Assembly (NCBI RefSeq): GCF_038502225.1
Contig: NC_091374.1
Span: forward strand, 10,790,481 to 10,854,480
Length of the DNA stretch: 64,000 nucleotides
Direction: 5' to 3'
From: Cherax quadricarinatus
Taxonomy: Eukaryota; Arthropoda; Malacostraca; Decapoda; Parastacidae
Under the pieces are notes generated by a model. It saw nothing but the letters and a program-made list of their open reading frames with translations, was not told the DNA's origin and made no database searches. Within the stretch, counting starts at the first letter, position 1, and each line of letters begins with the position of its first letter. A program made the translations under genes and the position numbers. Shown here piece after piece: positions 21,257 through 34,332 of the stretch.

Positions 21257-21650
21257 TAAACTTTCCACATCTCTTGTAGCTATTTTACTCTGTATACCTT
21301 ACCATGAAGCTGCTCAGATTTGTAGTTTTTTTCCACGTGGAATTTTTTTTGAAGGGAAATAAAATAGCATAATACCAAATAACAAAATTGACGAGTAAAA
21401 AAAAATTATGTAGAGTTCAGGGTATTTTTTACATGACATAACCTGAACCGCACACAACTATCTTTCCCAAATATTAAAAAAAAAGAAAAAAAAAAAAAAC
21501 TCCACATCCTAAGTATAGACGCTATATTTTCTATGGTCCTTCGCATTACTGTTTATCCTGTACAGCAACACTAAAGTATATATTAACATTTATGTTTACA
21601 TATAAACAATATATGTAATAACCTCTATAAGCGTTTCGACAATTGAAGAA
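21253..21650. other. AT-rich spacer before the 33-bp array
   Basis: Contains A-rich runs at 21400-21500. No gene recognised. Confidence 0.5.
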
Positions 21651-24600
21651 GCAGTGACAGCACGGTGTGAACTTAGTCATCCAGCAGTCACAGCACGGTG
21701 TGAACTTAGTCATCCAGCAGTGACAGCATGGTGTGAACTTAGTCATCCAGCAGTGACAGCATGGTGTGAACTTAGTCATCCAGCAGTGACAGCATGGTGT
21801 GAACTTAGCCATCCAGCAGTCACAGCATGGTGTGAACTTAGCCATCCAGCAGTGACAGCACGGTGTGAACTTAGCCATCCAGCAGTCACAGCATGGTGTG
21901 AACTTAGTCATCCAGCAGTGACAGCACGGTGTGAACTTAGCCATCCAGCAGTCACAGCATGGTGTGAACTTAGCCATCCAGCAGTCACAGCACGGTGTGA
22001 ACTTAGCCATCCAGCAGTGACAGCATGGTGTGAACTTAGCCATCCAGCAGTGACAGCATGGTGTGAACTTAGCCATCCAGCAGTCACAGCATGGTGTGAA
22101 CTTAGTCATCCAGCAGTGACAGCATGGTGTGAACTTAGCCATCCAGCAGTGACAGCATGGTGTGAACTTAGTCATCCAGCAGTTACAGCATAGTGTGAAC
22201 TTAGCCATCCAGCAGTGACAGCACGGTGTGAACTTAGCCATCCAGCAGTCACAGCATGGTGTGAACTTAGCCATCCAGCAGTCACAGCATGGTGTGAACT
22301 TAGCCATCCAGCAGTTACAGCATGGTGTGAACTTAGCCATCCAGCAGTCACAGCATGGTGTGAACTTAGCCATCCAGCAGTGACAGCATGGTGTGAACTT
22401 AGCCATCCAGCAGTGACAGCATGGTGTGAACTTAGCCATCCAGAAGTCACAGCATGGTGTGAACTTAGCCATCCAGCAGTCACAGCATGGTGTGAACTTA
22501 GCCATCCAGCAGTCACAGCATGGTGTGAACTTAGCTATCCAGCAGTCACAGCATGGTGTGAACTTAGTCATCCAGCAGTCACAGCATGGTGTGAACTTAG
22601 CCATCCAGCAGTCACAGCATGGTGTGAACTTAGTCATCCAGCAGTCACAGCATGGTGTGAACTTAGCCATCCAGCAGTCACAGCATGGTGTGAACTTAGC
22701 CATCCAGCAGTGACAGCATGGTGTGAACTTAGCCATCCAGCAGTCACAGCATGGTGTGAACTTAGTCATCCAGCAGTCACAGCATGGTGTGAACTTAGCC
22801 ATCCAGCAGTCACAGCATGGTGTGAACTTAGTCATCCAGCAGTCACAGCACGGTGTGAACTTAGTCATCCAGCAGTCACAGCATGGTGTGAACTTAGTCA
22901 TCCAGCAGTCACAGCATGGTGTGAACTTAGCCATCCAGCAGTCACAGCATGGTGTGAACTTAGCCATCCAGCAGTCACAGCATGGTGTGAACTTAGTCAT
23001 CCAGCAGTCACAGCCTGGTGTGAACTTTAGTCATCCAGCAGTCACATCATGGTGTGAACTTAGCCATCCAGCAGTCACAGCATGGTGTGAACTTAGCCAT
23101 CCAGCAGTCACAGCACGATGTGAACTTAGCCATCCAGCAGTCACAGCACGGTGTGAACTTAGCCATCCAGCAGTCACAGCATGGTGTGAACTTAGCCATC
23201 CAACAGTCACAGCATGGTGTGAACTTAGCCATCCAGCAGTCACAGCATGGTGTGAACTTAGTCATCCAGCAGTCACAGCATGGTGTGAACTTAGTCATCC
23301 AGCAGTCACAGCATGGTGTGAACTTAGCCATCCAGCAGTCAAAGCACGGTGTGAACTTAGCCATCCAGCAGTCACAGCACGGTGTGAACATAGCCATCCA
23401 GCAGTCACAGCATGGTGTGAACTTAGTCATCCAGCAGTCACAGCATGGTGTGAACTTAGCCATCCAGCAGTCACAGCACGGTGTGAACTTAGCCATCCAG
23501 CAGTCACAGCATGGTGTGAACTTAGCCATCCAGCAGTCACAGCATGGTGTGAACTTAGTCATCCAGCAGTCACAGCATGGTGTGAACTTAGTCATCCAGC
23601 AGTCACAGCATGGTGTGAACTTAGCCATCCAGCAGTCACAGCACGGTGTGAACTTAGCCATCCAGCAGTCACAGCATGGTGTGAACTTAGTCATCCAGCA
23701 GTCACAGCACGGTGTGAACTTAGCCATCCAGCAGTCACAGCACGGTGTGAACTTAGCCATCCAGCAGTCACAGCACGGTGTGAACTTAACCATCCAGCAG
23801 TCACAGCATGGTGTGAACATAGCCATCCAGCAGTCACAGGACGGTGTGAACTTAGGCATCCAGCAGTCACAGCACGGTGTGAACTTAGCCATCCAGCAGT
23901 CACAGCATGGTGTGAACTTAGTCATCCAGCAGTCACAGCATGGTGTGAACTTAGCCATCCAGCAGTCACAGCACGGTGTGAACTTAGCCATCCAGAAGTC
24001 ACAGCATGGTGTGAACTTAGCCATCCAGCAGTCACAGCATGGTGTGAACTTAGCCATCCAGCAGTCACAGCATGGTGTGAACTTAGTCATCCAGCAGTCA
24101 CAGCATGGTGTGAACTTAGCCATCCAGCAGTCACAGCACGGTGTGAACTTAGCCATCCAGCAGTCACAGCATGGTGTGAACTTAGTCATCCAGCAGTCAC
24201 AGCACGGTGTGAACTTAGCCATCCAGCAGTCACAGCACGGTGTGAACTTAGTCATCCAGCAGTCACAGCACGGTGTGAACTTAGCCATCCAGCAGTCACA
24301 GCACGGTGTGAACTTAGTCATCCAGCAGTCACAGCACTGTGTGAACTTAGCCATCCAGCATTCACAGCACGGTGTGAACTTAGCCATCCAGCAGTCACAG
24401 CACGGTGTGAACTTAGCCATCCAGCAGTCACAGCACGGTGTGAACTTAGCCATCCAGCAGTCACAGCACGGTGAGAACTTAGCCATCCAGCAGTCACAGC
24501 ACGGTGTGAACTTAGTCATCCAGCAGTCACAGCACGGTGTGAACTTAGTCATCCAGCAGTCACAGCACGGTGTGAACTTAGTCATCCAGCAGTGACAGCA

Positions 24601-27600
24601 TGGTGTGAACTTAGTCATCCAGCAGTCACAGCATGGTGTGAACTTAGTCATCCAGCAGTCACAGCATGGTGTGAACTTAGTCATCCAGCAGCGACAGCAC
24701 GGTGTGAACTTAGTCATCCAGCAGTGACAGCACGGTGTGAACTTAGTCATCCAGCAGTCACAGCACGGTGTGAACTTAGTCATCCAGCAGTCACAGCATG
24801 GTGTGAACTTAGCCATCCAGCAGTCACAGCATGGTGTGAACTTAGTCATCCAGCAGTCACAGCACGGTGTGAACTTAGCCATCCAGCAGTCACAGCATGG
24901 TGTGAACTTAGTCATCCAGCAGTGACAGCATGGTGTGAACTTAGTCATCCAGCAGTCACAGCATGGTGTGAACTTAGTCATCCAGCAGTCACAGCATGGT
25001 GTGAACTTAGTCATCCAGCAGTGACAGCACGGTGTGAACTTAGTCATCCAGCAGTCACAGCATGGTGTGAACTTAGTCATCCAGCAGTCACAGCATGGTG
25101 TGAACTTAGCCATCCAGCAGTCACAGCATGGTGTGAACTTAGTCATCCAGCAGTCACAGCATGGTGTGAACTTAGCCATCCAGCAGTCACAGCATGGTGT
25201 GAACTTAGCCATCCAGCAGTGACAGCATGGTGTGAACTTAGCCATCCAGCAGTCACAGCATGGTGTGAACTTAGCCATCCAGCAGTCACAGCATGATGTG
25301 AACTTAGCCATCCAGCAGTCACAGCATGGTGTGAACTTAGCCATCCAGCAGTCACAGCATGGTGTGAACTTAGTCATCCAGCAGTCACAGCATGGTGTGA
25401 ACTTAGTCATCCAGCAGTCACAGCATGGTGTGAACTTAGCCATCCAGCAGTCAAAGCACGGTGTGAACTTAGCCATCCAGCAGTCACAGCACGGTGTGAA
25501 CATAGCCATCCAGCAGTCACAGCATGGTGTGAACTTAGTCATCCAGCAGTCACAGCATGGTGTGAACTTAGCCATCCAGCAGTCACAGCACGGTGTGAAC
25601 TTAGCCATCCAGCAGTCACAGCATGGTGTGAACTTAGCCATCCAGCAGTCACAGCATGGTGTGAACTTAGTCATCCAGCAGTCACAGCATGGTGTGAACT
25701 TAGTCATCCAGCAGTCACAGCATGGTGTGAACTTAGCCATCCAGAAGTCACAGCATGGTGTGAACTTAGCCATCCAGCAGTCACAGCATGGTGTGAACTT
25801 AGCCATCCAGCAGTCACAGCATGGTGTGAACTTAGTCATCCAGCAGTCACAGCATGGTGTGAACTTAGCCATCCAGCAGTCACAGCACGGTGTGAACTTA
25901 GCCATCCAGCAGTCACAGCATGGTGTGAACTTAGTCATCCAGCAGTCACAGCACGGTGTGAACTTAGCCATCCAGCAGTCACAGCACGGTGTGAACTTAG
26001 TCATCCAGCAGTCACAGCACGGTGTGAACTTAGCCATCCAGCAGTCACAGCACGGTGTGAACTTAGTCATCCAGCAGTCACAGCACTGTGTGAACTTAGC
26101 CATCCAGCATTCACAGCACGGTGTGAACTTAGCCATCCAGCAGTCACAGCACGGTGTGAACTTAGCCATCCAGCAGTCACAGCACGGTGTGAACTTAGCC
26201 ATCCAGCAGTCACAGCACGGTGAGAACTTAGCCATCCAGCAGTCACAGCACGGTGTGAACTTAGTCATCCAGCAGTCACAGCACGGTGTGAACTTAGTCA
26301 TCCAGCAGTCACAGCACGGTGTGAACTTAGTCATCCAGCAGTGACAGCATGGTGTGAACTTAGTCATCCAGCAGTCACAGCATGGTGTGAACTTAGTCAT
26401 CCAGCAGTCACAGCATGGTGTGAACTTAGTCATCCAGCAGTGACAGCACGGTGTGAACTTAGTCATCCAGCAGTGACAGCACGGTGTGAACTTAGTCATC
26501 CAGCAGTCACAGCACGGTGTGAACTTAGTCATCCAGCAGTCACAGCATGGTGTGAACTTAGTCATCCAGCAGTCACAGCATGGTGTGAACTTAGTCATCC
26601 AGCAGTCACAGCACGGTGTGAACTTAGCCATCCAGCAGTCACAGCATGGTGTGAACTTAGTCATCCAGCAGTCACAGCATGGTGTGAACTTAGTCATCCA
26701 GCAGTCACAGCATGGTGTGAACTTAGTCATCCAGCAGTCACAGCATGGTGTGAACTTAGTCATCCAGCAGTGACAGCACGGTGTGAACTTAGTCATCCAG
26801 CAGTCACAGCACGGTGTGAACTTAGTCGTCCAGCAGTCACAGCACGGTGTGAACTTAGTCATCCAGCAGTCACAGCACGGTGTGAACTTAGTCATCCAGC
26901 AGTCACAGTACGGTGTGAACTTAGTCATCCAGCAGTCACAGCACGGTGTGAACTTAGTCATCCAGCAGTCACAGCATGGTGTGAACTTAGTCATGCAGCA
27001 GTCACAGCATGGTGTGAACTTAGCCATCCAGCAGTCACAGCATGGTGTGAACTTAGTTATCCAGCAGTCACAGCATGGCGTGAACTTAGTCATCCAGCAG
27101 TCACAGCATGGTGTGAACTTAGTGATCCAGCAGTGACAGCATGGTGTGAACTTAAGTCATCCGGCAGTGACAGCATGGTGTGAACTTAGTCATCCAGCAG
27201 TCACAGCATGGTGTGAATTTAGTCATCCAGCAGTCACAGCACGGTGTGAACTTAGTCATCCAGCAGTGACAGCATGGTGTGAACTTAGTCATCCAGCAGT
27301 CACAGCATGGTGTGAACTTAGTCATCCAGCAGTGACAGCATGGTGTGAACTTAGTCATCCAGCAGTGACAGCATGGCGTGAACTTAGTCATCCAGCAGTC
27401 ACAGCATGGTGTGAACTTAGTCATCCAGCAGTGACAGCATGGTGTGAACTTAGTCATGCAGCAGTGACAGCATGGTGTGAACTTAGTCATCCAGCAGTCA
27501 CAGCACGGTGTGAACTTAGTCATCCAGCAGTGACAGCACGGTGTGAACTTAGTCATCCAGCAGTCACAGCATGGTGTGAACTTAGTCATCCAGCAGTCAC

Positions 27601-29021
27601 AGCACGGTGTGAACTTAGTCATCCAGCAGTCACAGCATGGTGTGAACTTAGTCATCCAGCAGTCACAGCACGGTGTGAACTTAGTCATCCAGCAGTCACA
27701 GCATGGTGTGAACTTAGTCATCCAGCAGTGACAGCATGGTGTGAACTTAGTCATCCAGCAGTCACAGCACGGTGTGAACTTAGTCATCCAGCAGTGACAG
27801 CATGGTGTGAACTTAGTCATCCAGCAGTCACAGCATGGTGTGAACTTAGTCATCCAGTAGTGACAGCACGGTGTGAACTTAGTCATCCAGCAGTCACAGC
27901 ATGGTGTGAACTTAGTCATCCAGCAGTCACAGCACGGTGTGAACTTAGTCATCCAGCAGTCACAGCATGGTGTGAACTTAGCCATCCAGCAGTCACAGCA
28001 TGGTGTGAACTTAGTTATCCAGCAGTCACAGCATGGCGTGAACTTAGTCATCCAGCAGTCACAGCATGGCGTGAACTTAGTCATCCAGCAGTCATAGCAC
28101 GGTGTGAACTTAGTCATCCAGCAGTCACAGCATGGTGTGAACTTAGTCATCCAGCAGTCACAGCATGGTGTGAACTTAGTCATCCAGCAGTCACAGCATG
28201 GTGTGAACTTAGTCATCCAGCAGTCACAGCATGGTGTGAACTTAGTCATCCAGCAGTCACAGCATGGTGTGAACTTAGTCATCCAGCAGTCACAGCATGG
28301 TGTGAACTTAGTCATCCAGCAGTCACAGCATGGTGTGAACTTAGTCATCCAGCAGTCACAGCACGGTGTGAACTTAGTCATCCAGCAGTCACAGCACGGT
28401 GTGAACTTAGTCATCCAGCAGTCACAGCACGGTGTGAACTTAAGTCATCCAGCAGTCACAGCATGGTGTGAACTTAGTCATCCAGCAGTCACAGCACGGT
28501 GTGAACTTAGTCATCCAGCAGTCACAGCACGGTGTGAACTTAGTGATCCAGCAGTCACAGCACGGTGTGAACTTAGTCATCCAGCAGTCACAGCACGGTG
28601 TGAACTTAGTCATCCAGCAGTCACAGCACGGTGTGAACGTAGTCATCTAGCAGTCACAGCACGGTGTGAACTTAGTCATCCAGCAGTCACAGCACGGTGT
28701 GAACTTAAGTCATCCAGCAGTCACAGCACGGTGTGAACTTAGTCATCCAGCAGTCACAGCACGGTGTGAACTTAGTCATCCAGCAGTCACAGCACGGTGT
28801 GAACTTAGTCATCCAGCAGTCACAGCACGGTGTGAACTTAGTCATCTAGCAGTCACAGCACGGTGTGAACTTAGTCATCCAGCAGTCACAGCACGGTGTG
28901 AACTTAGTCATCCAGCAGTCACAGCACGGTGTGAACTTAGTCATCTAGCAGTCACAGCACGGTGTGAACTTAGTCATCCAGCAGTCACAGCACGGTGTGA
29001 ACTTAGTCATCCAGCAGTCAT
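21651..29021. repeat. 33-bp minisatellite array, about 223 copies (7.4 kb)
   Basis: The unit reads CAGCATGGTGTGAACTTAGC then CATCCAGCAGTCA. Main variants are CATGG/CACGG, GCCATC/GTCATC and GTCACAG/GTGACAG. Because 33 is a multiple of three, frames stay open on both strands for up to 1348 codons. The resulting peptides (CELSHPAVTAW, MTKFTPCCDCW, NLAIQQSQHGV) are the same DNA read differently and none looks like a family protein. Single-base insertions (near 23026, 27153, 28442, 28707) shift the frame between blocks. No promoter or splice evidence supports translation. Confidence 0.97.
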
Positions 29022-29033
29022 AAGTTAATTTTA

Positions 29034-29152
29034 AAACTGCCCGGAATCATGTGTATATTCAAGGACTTTGTGTTATGTTTGCCAATAATGTCAACTATTC
29101 CTATATCATTATATATTGTACTTTGTAAGATTAAAGATTATTATTATTATGA
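29034..29152 (+). repeat. Possible retroposon tail ending in ATT repeats
   Basis: TTGTACTTTGTAAGATTAAAG then ATTATTATTATT resembles the A-rich, ATT-ended tails of the SINEs at 1.1 and 14.2 kb, but the body is not recognised. Confidence 0.4.
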
Positions 29153-29407
29153 TCATCATACCATCTACCTTTAAAATTTGCTCCTGGATGAATTTTAGTT
29201 TTATCTAGAAGTATCTTAGTGAGCGGAACACATATTCCTAGGGGATCAGTCCCTCAGTCATCTGACTCATAATTAACAATAAATGTTATAAAATAAAGCA
29301 GACAAAAAGTCGCAATAATGGCCGATAACAGAAAACAGGAATACTGAAGAAGTGATAAGAGGAACCTGGACAAGGTGGCGCTGATAGTGGCGCTTCAAAA
29401 AACAGTC
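29153..29407. other. Spacer with one tag word
   Basis: GGGATCAGTCCCTCAGTC (about 29240-29257) is the word shared by the hairpin-tag elements. Nothing else recognised. Confidence 0.4.
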
Positions 29408-30311
29408 ATGGTTTCATTACAATGATACATGGTTTCATTACAATGATACATGGTTTCATTACAATGATACATGGTTTCATTACAATGATACATGGTTTCA
29501 TTACAATGATACATGGTTTCATTACAATGATACATGGTTTCATTACAATGATACATAGTTTCACTACAATGATACATAGTTTCATTACAATGATACATGG
29601 TTTCATTACAATGATACATGGTTTCATTACAATGATACATGGTTTCATTACAATGATACATGGTTTCATTACAATGATACATAGTTTCATTACAATGATA
29701 CATAGTTTCATTACAATGATACATGGTTTCATTACAATGATACATGGTTTCATTACAATGATACATGGTTTCATTACAATGATACATAGTTTCATTACAA
29801 TGATACATGGTTTCATTACAATGATACATAGTTTCATTACAATGATACATAGTTTCATTACAATGATACATGGTTTCATTACAATGATACATAGTTTCAT
29901 TACAATGATACATAGTTTCATTACAATGATACATGGTTTCATTACAATGATACATAGTTTCATTACAATGATACATGGTTTCATTAAAATGATACATAGT
30001 TTCATTACAATGATACATGGTTTCATTACAATGATACATAGTTTCATTACAATGATACATAGTTTCATTACAATGATACATGGTTTCATTACAATGATAC
30101 ATGGTTTCATTACAATGATACATAGTTTCATTACAATGATACATGGTTTCATTACAATGATACATGGTTTCATTACAATGATACATGGTTTCATTACAAT
30201 GATACATGGTTTCATTACAATGATACATAGTTTCATTACAATGATACATGGTTTCATTACAATGATACATGGTTTCATTACAATGATACATGGTTTCATT
30301 ACAATGATACA
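29408..30311. repeat. 21-bp minisatellite, about 43 copies
   Basis: The unit is ATGGTTTCATTACAATGATAC, with G/A alternation at one site (CATGG or CATAG). Three frames stay open for about 300 codons (IHGFITM, YHCNETM, KPCIIVM) purely because of unit length. Confidence 0.97.
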
Positions 30312-30492
30312 GCTACACGTTTTACGTTAAGCTACAGTGACATAGCGACGTTGCTACGGTGGCTGGGGTGTGAGAGGCAAGTGCAACAAAGGTAACACAA
30401 CGTAAGGTTTCACATCTAAGAGATTCAAGTACAAAATACACACACAAAAATATACCATCTGTAACGGAGGCGCAGTCATCGGGATCCAGTAG

Positions 30493-31086
30493 CATGATGG
30501 GTCTCGACTATGATGGGTCTCGACTATGATGGGTCTCGACTATGATGGGTCTCGACTATGATGGGTCTCGACTATGATGGGTCTCGACTATGATGGGTCT
30601 CGACTATGATGGGTCTCGACTATGATGGGTCTCGACTATGATGGGTCTCGACTATGATGGGTCTCGACTATGATGGGTCTCGTCTATGATGGGTCTCGAC
30701 TATGATGGGTCTCGTCTATGATGGGTCTCGACTATGATGGGTCTCGTCTATGATGGGTCTCGACTATGATGGGTCTCGTCTATGATGGGTCTCGACTATG
30801 ATGGGTCTCGGCTATGATGGGTCTCGACTATGATGGGTCTCGACTATGATGGGTCTCGACTATGATGGGTCTCGACTATGATGGGTCTCGACTATGATGG
30901 GTCTCGACTATGATGGGTCTCGACTATGACGGGTCTCGACTATGATGGGTCTCGGCTATGATGGGTCTCGACTATGATGGGTCTCGACTATTATGGGTCT
31001 CGGCTATGATGGGTCTCGACTATGATGGGTCTCGACTATGATGGGTCTCGACTATGATGGGTCTCGACTATGATGGGTCTCGACTA
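30493..31086. repeat. 16-bp minisatellite, about 37 copies
   Basis: The unit TATGATGGGTCTCGAC is nearly perfect. Rare variants TCGTC and TCGGC alternate with TCGAC in the middle part. Confidence 0.97.
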
Positions 31087-32303
<1,217 letters not shown>

Positions 32304-32525
32304 GGGCAGAAAGCAGCAACTTCACTCTGGCTGTACCCTTCTCCAGAACATCACTCCATCTGAGATCATACATACCCAGGATGACTCGAGTATGGAACAC
32401 ATTCGTACAGCATAATGATGTCAACGAGATAAAGTCAGTTGATCAAATGAAAATGCTGGCCCACAGATGGCTCCAACTTCATCCTGTCCCGTACTTGTAT
32501 GTCTCATAACAATAAAAATGCTTTC

Positions 32526-32926
32526 AAATGAGCTGATGTAGGTAACAGCTCTTAGCTTGCCAATAAAGTTAGGAATCCTTAACCTGTAATATAGCTGTCA
32601 ATAAAGCTAGGGATCCTTAACCTTGTCAAACCCTGTGTAAAAAAAAAAAAAAAAAAAAGAAGGGAGAGAGAGAGAGAGAGAGAGAGGAAGTGAGGGATTA
32701 CTCCAGACAGTAAGTCGAGCTCTTACATTAAGACTTAAGACTCGTAAATTTGTGGCTGGGATGAAAGCTGATACTAAGGGATATCTCTCTCTCCCTCCCT
32801 CCTTTCCTCTCTCTCTCTCTCTCCTTCTCTCTCTCTCTCTCTCTACACAAGGGTTATACAAAGTTAGATAAAGGGTTCCTACCACATTTACAGACTAAGA
32901 GCTGCTACCTACATCAGCTCATATCT
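32526..32926. repeat. Large inverted repeat with GA and TC runs inside its arms
   Basis: Left arm: GAGCTGATGTAGGTAACAGC, TCTTAGC, then CCTTAACCTTGTC, CCCTGTGTA, poly(A) and GA repeats. The right arm, read inverted, gives GAGCTGATGTAGGTAGCAGC, TCTTAG, then AACCCTTGTGTAGAG and GA repeats. The arms are diverged, roughly 80-100 bp each. AATAAAGTTAGG and AATAAAGCTAGG in the left arm are AATAAAG words like those in the hairpin-tag tails. Confidence 0.7.
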
Positions 32927-33130
32927 GTCTCTATCTATCTACTTATCAATCTATCTACCTTACATATCTAACCGATCAATATATTCAACCCACCTTCATT
33001 TTACAATTCACATACAAATAACCCGCACATAAGACTATATGCCTTTCTCTTTTTTTTTCAGTTAATTTTTTGACGAGACCCTTGGCGTTAATTTCTCAAC
33101 TTTCCTTGCAAACAGAATTTTTATTTTAAG

Positions 33131-33310
33131 AAGAAAAAGACACAATACAGTGAATGGAATAATACACAAATAACGCGCACATAGGAGAGAGAAACTTACC
33201 GTGACGTTTCTGTCCGACTTGGACCATTTACAAGTCACATTGAGTGACCTGTAAACGATCTAAGTAGGACCGAAACGTCGTCGTAAGCTCCTCCTGTGTG
33301 CGAGTTATTT
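33131..33310. mobile_element. Palindromic retroposon (copy 1) with 14-bp target duplication
   Basis: A perfect 14-bp direct repeat ATTTTTATTTTAAG flanks it at 33117-33130 and 33311-33324. Inside, ATACACAAATAACGCGCACA, ACTTACCGTGACGTTT and GTCCGACTTGGACC face an inverted AGTAGGACCGAAACGTCGTC, GTAAGCTCCTCC, GTGTGCGAGTTATTT. The left arm carries the full outer end (AAAGACACAATAC). The right arm is shortened at GTTATTT. Both arms are the same sequence as the tail at 12.35-12.44 kb. Confidence 0.78.
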
Positions 33311-33324
33311 ATTTTTATTTTAAG

Positions 33325-34332
33325 ATTTGTAAATATATATAAAAAACAGAAAAAAATAAAAAAGTGTCAACACGTGTGGTAACGCTGGTAACTTGTCTCC
33401 AAAATACAAGCATTACAGTTCGCTGATTTCTATACGTTCTAATCCTATATAATTTTTATTTGTTAGGCTGGGTTATCTTACGGTTTAAGCTAAACTGGGA
33501 TAACGTAAATATTTATGTAGAGATAATGAAAAATAACGAAATATTATAAACCGGCGACTTACCTCTAGATTTTTTTTTTTTTTTTTTATATTTTATTTAA
33601 AATACAGTATACATTATACATGGAAGCAAACATGTCACTAAACCAATCAACATGTAACAACAAAATTAAAGTACAACATACGTATACACAATCTAAAAAG
33701 AAAAAGAAACACTTCACACAGGTGTACCAACAACATATCCAGATAATCTACTTCAGCACACTTATACATCTTATGCCAAGTTTTATATACAAAACAATTC
33801 TTAAAGGTAAAAACCTCACCACATACCATTAAAACCTATACATCCACCCCCCACCAAAGGTACATTTATAAAGTCGTACATATGTACTCTGGAAGTAAAA
33901 GGTACCCCTCCCCCTCATCAAATACCAACAAAACAATGACATACTATAAGAGCGCAGGATACTACTTGCTCTAAGTAACAATTATGAAAGCTTTGCCTAG
34001 CATACAAGGATAATATACTCTATATCTCAACACGGGTGCCATCCACCCAAGACTTCTTCTTACACTATATACCCTATAGCAGTATTAATACATGACATAC
34101 ACCGCTACTTGAACTCATATGCATACCTGCTCCAACAAAGTCATCTAAAATTGTGTTTTTACACAAAATCAATATACATTTTCATATTACCTTACATATA
34201 CTCTTACATGTGACTTTAAACATTAAAATAGCAAAGGGAAACCAACCGCGTGTACTTAAAATATATAACACTACCCTACTACCTCTACAAATATCAGACA
34301 CATGATAGTGTACCAGACCGTTATTCCTCCCC
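33325..34332. other. AT-rich intergenic sequence
   Basis: A poly(T) run at 33571-33588. The stretch just before the palindromic element (33083-33130) is shared with 47645-47696, a short dispersed repeat. No gene recognised. Confidence 0.5.

Noticed and set aside
21546..28736. Long proteins of 180-1348 residues on both strands
   Set aside because: Several overlapping frames are open at once only because the unit is 33 bp. The peptides are translations of the same repeat and show no non-repetitive domain.
21651..29021. CRISPR-like array of regularly spaced repeats
   Set aside because: Units are contiguous with no unique spacers, the genome is eukaryotic, and no cas genes are present. It is a minisatellite.
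29395..30330. Three ~300-codon frames on both strands
   Set aside because: A 21-bp repeat with no stops in these phases. There is no coding signal beyond periodicity.
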